Part shown: one piece after another, positions 63,125 to 64,000 of the stretch
Numbering within the stretch: the stretch's first letter is position 1
Layout of the letters: every line of letters begins with the position of its first letter
Assembly: GCA_911728435.2 (NCBI GenBank)
Contig: OU452198.1
Coordinates: 4,526,001 to 4,590,000, forward strand
Length of the DNA: 64,000 nt
Source: Apoderus coryli
Taxonomy: Eukaryota; Arthropoda; Insecta; Coleoptera; Attelabidae
Direction of reading: 5' to 3'
The notes under the pieces: generated by a model
Database searches by the model: none
What the model saw: the letters and a program-made list of their open reading frames with translations, nothing else
What the model was told of the DNA's origin: nothing
Translations under genes and position numbers: made by a program

Positions 63125-64000
63125 CCCTTTGTATATTCTCTGAAGTAGATGGATGTAAGGCATATGTCGAAGTCAATTACAGTGGCATCGGGTGTTCCAC
63201 AAGGGGGTAATGTCGGTTCACTCATTTTCAAGTCATTTAAATGCCACTCACTCAAATTGTTTACTTTTTACTTATGACTTAAAGTATTTAAGAGTATTTG
63301 ATCACTACAATGAATTATTTTAAAAAAATGTTTACTAGGAACATTCAACCGTTTTATATTTATTGGGGCTTACAATGTGGCTGTAATTAGCCGCCGGAAT
63401 GTCTGAGCATATATATATATAGATTCTTTGCATGACACTCAGCCTGAGGTATGTGCGAGACAGTCTCTCGAAAACTCTAAGGAAATGCTGCTGGTAAATC
63501 AAAAGATTTGTAATCGTCTATCTTTGGTAGTCCTTTAGGTTCTCTCAATCACCAGATTTGAAGAGCAGATCGACAAACATATTCCTCATATAAATTAAGG
63601 TGGCACACCATCAGAACCAAGGAAAGTTTAGACTTTAACTGCGAAATACCCTGGCAAAGTTCACCAATGACAGTCTGATATATTATATGAAGACCATTTA
63701 TGCTTCTGCTAGCATCACTCAAAATATTTGGGTATCAGCAACGCTTCGGACGGTGGCCTCCAAGCGTTCGGTCGTCAATCTTAAATGTTCATTATTGCTA
63801 TTGCAGAATTAACGGAAAAACAAAGAATTGAAATTTTGATAATGGTGGGCTACGGTGATAGAAAACGCTGTTATGAAGAAGTGTGACTTTTTCATTAGTT
63901 GTATCCTAACCGGCCACAAATTCACAAACAAACTAAAAACGGGAAGGCCAAAAACAGCTGCAGGCGGTCATTTTGTTTTGAAAACCCGCAATTATCGACA
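63125..64000 (+). repeat. Segmental duplication, right copy (runs off the window)
   Basis: Matches 60570-61178 and 61920-62200 closely, lacking the 737-bp MITE. It contains the LINE RT fragment (63125-63290), and the T to P change there restores the S-G-V-P-Q-G motif, so it is the less decayed copy at that point. Confidence 0.8.
63799..64000 (+). pseudogene. DUF4817-type transposase, second copy, partial
   Basis: Codes A-E-L-T-E-K-Q-R-I-E-I-L-I-M-V-G-Y-G-D-R-K-R-C-Y-E-E-V, then an in-frame stop, then (shifted) Y-P-N-R-P-Q-I-H-K-Q and a G-K-A-K/G-G-H-F-V-L-K-T-R-N-Y-R-Q-like stretch. It keeps more consensus residues than the left copy. It is cut by the window edge. Confidence 0.7.

Noticed and set aside
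1..64000. CRISPR arrays, operons, ribosome binding sites, tRNA or rRNA genes
   Set aside because: None seen; splice sites, LINEs and insect-type transposons show eukaryotic nuclear DNA, where the prokaryotic features do not apply.

Overview
The window looks like AT-rich, gene-poor nuclear DNA from an insect. The evidence is the set of insect-type transposable elements (Tc1-like, mariner, hAT, PIF/Harbinger, P-like and Crypton-like DNA elements; LINE-type and Penelope-like retroelements), GT/AG splice-site signals, short and frequently frameshifted reading frames, and many short inverted-repeat elements (MITEs). The order cannot be decided from sequence alone. I found no intact host gene, no tRNA or rRNA, no CRISPR and no operon structure. 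Nearly every recognisable coding stretch is a decayed transposase, reverse transcriptase or THAP/HTH DNA-binding domain.

Layout. 1-8 kb: two LINE copies (1993-2951 minus; 5635-7326 plus), a GC-core palindrome, a hammerhead-ribozyme-like motif, a hAT-like MITE and a broken THAP domain. 8-16 kb: a pipsqueak-type HTH remnant, two more hammerhead-like motifs, and a Tc1-like element with TIRs and TA target duplication (10335-11779) whose first catalytic Asp is changed. LINE fragments follow near 14.5 and 16 kb. 16-24 kb: mostly no genes, with dispersed and tandem repeats and one unusual GC-richer tandem repeat (23.6-23.9 kb). 24-28.5 kb: a Penelope-like element with perfectly paired 182-bp inverted repeats, each carrying a hammerhead motif, and a 13-bp target duplication; a palindromic MITE; and a deleted PIF/Harbinger element (27340-28058) inserted with a TTA duplication into an unrelated minus-strand reading frame. 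29-38 kb: dispersed repeat, an 802-bp perfect-looking tandem duplication, mariner and LINE relics.

38-43 kb is a nest: a hAT-like MITE end, then a minus-strand LINE (38480-42260), itself split by a 1.8-kb DNA element with TTA duplication (39165-40974) that carries a small spliced exon. 43.4-45.4 kb is a complete hAT element end to end (TIRs, 8-bp duplication) with a frameshifted BED-finger transposase. 45.8-46.75 kb is a DDE transposon whose ends match the ACACCCTGTATA motif scattered over the window. 47.7-49.2 kb holds a GC-core palindrome and a minus-strand Crypton-like tyrosine recombinase with two frameshifts, bracketed by imperfect 30-bp direct repeats. 52.4-55.1 kb is a mariner split by a THAP-coding P-like element (52794-54427) with an 8-bp duplication. 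55.7-59.4 kb holds palindromic MITEs and a ~170-bp three-copy satellite-like array; a THAP exon follows at 59.6-60.0 kb. 60.5-64 kb is a segmental duplication containing LINE RT and DUF4817-type transposase relics, with two MITEs inserted only in the left copy.

The parts do not form a pathway. Their relation is one of nested insertion and decay. The most interesting signals are the recurrent hammerhead cores, the Crypton-like unit with possible attachment repeats, and the datable nested insertions whose empty sites can be read from the flanks. All coordinates and pairings were read by eye; no alignment or database search was run.
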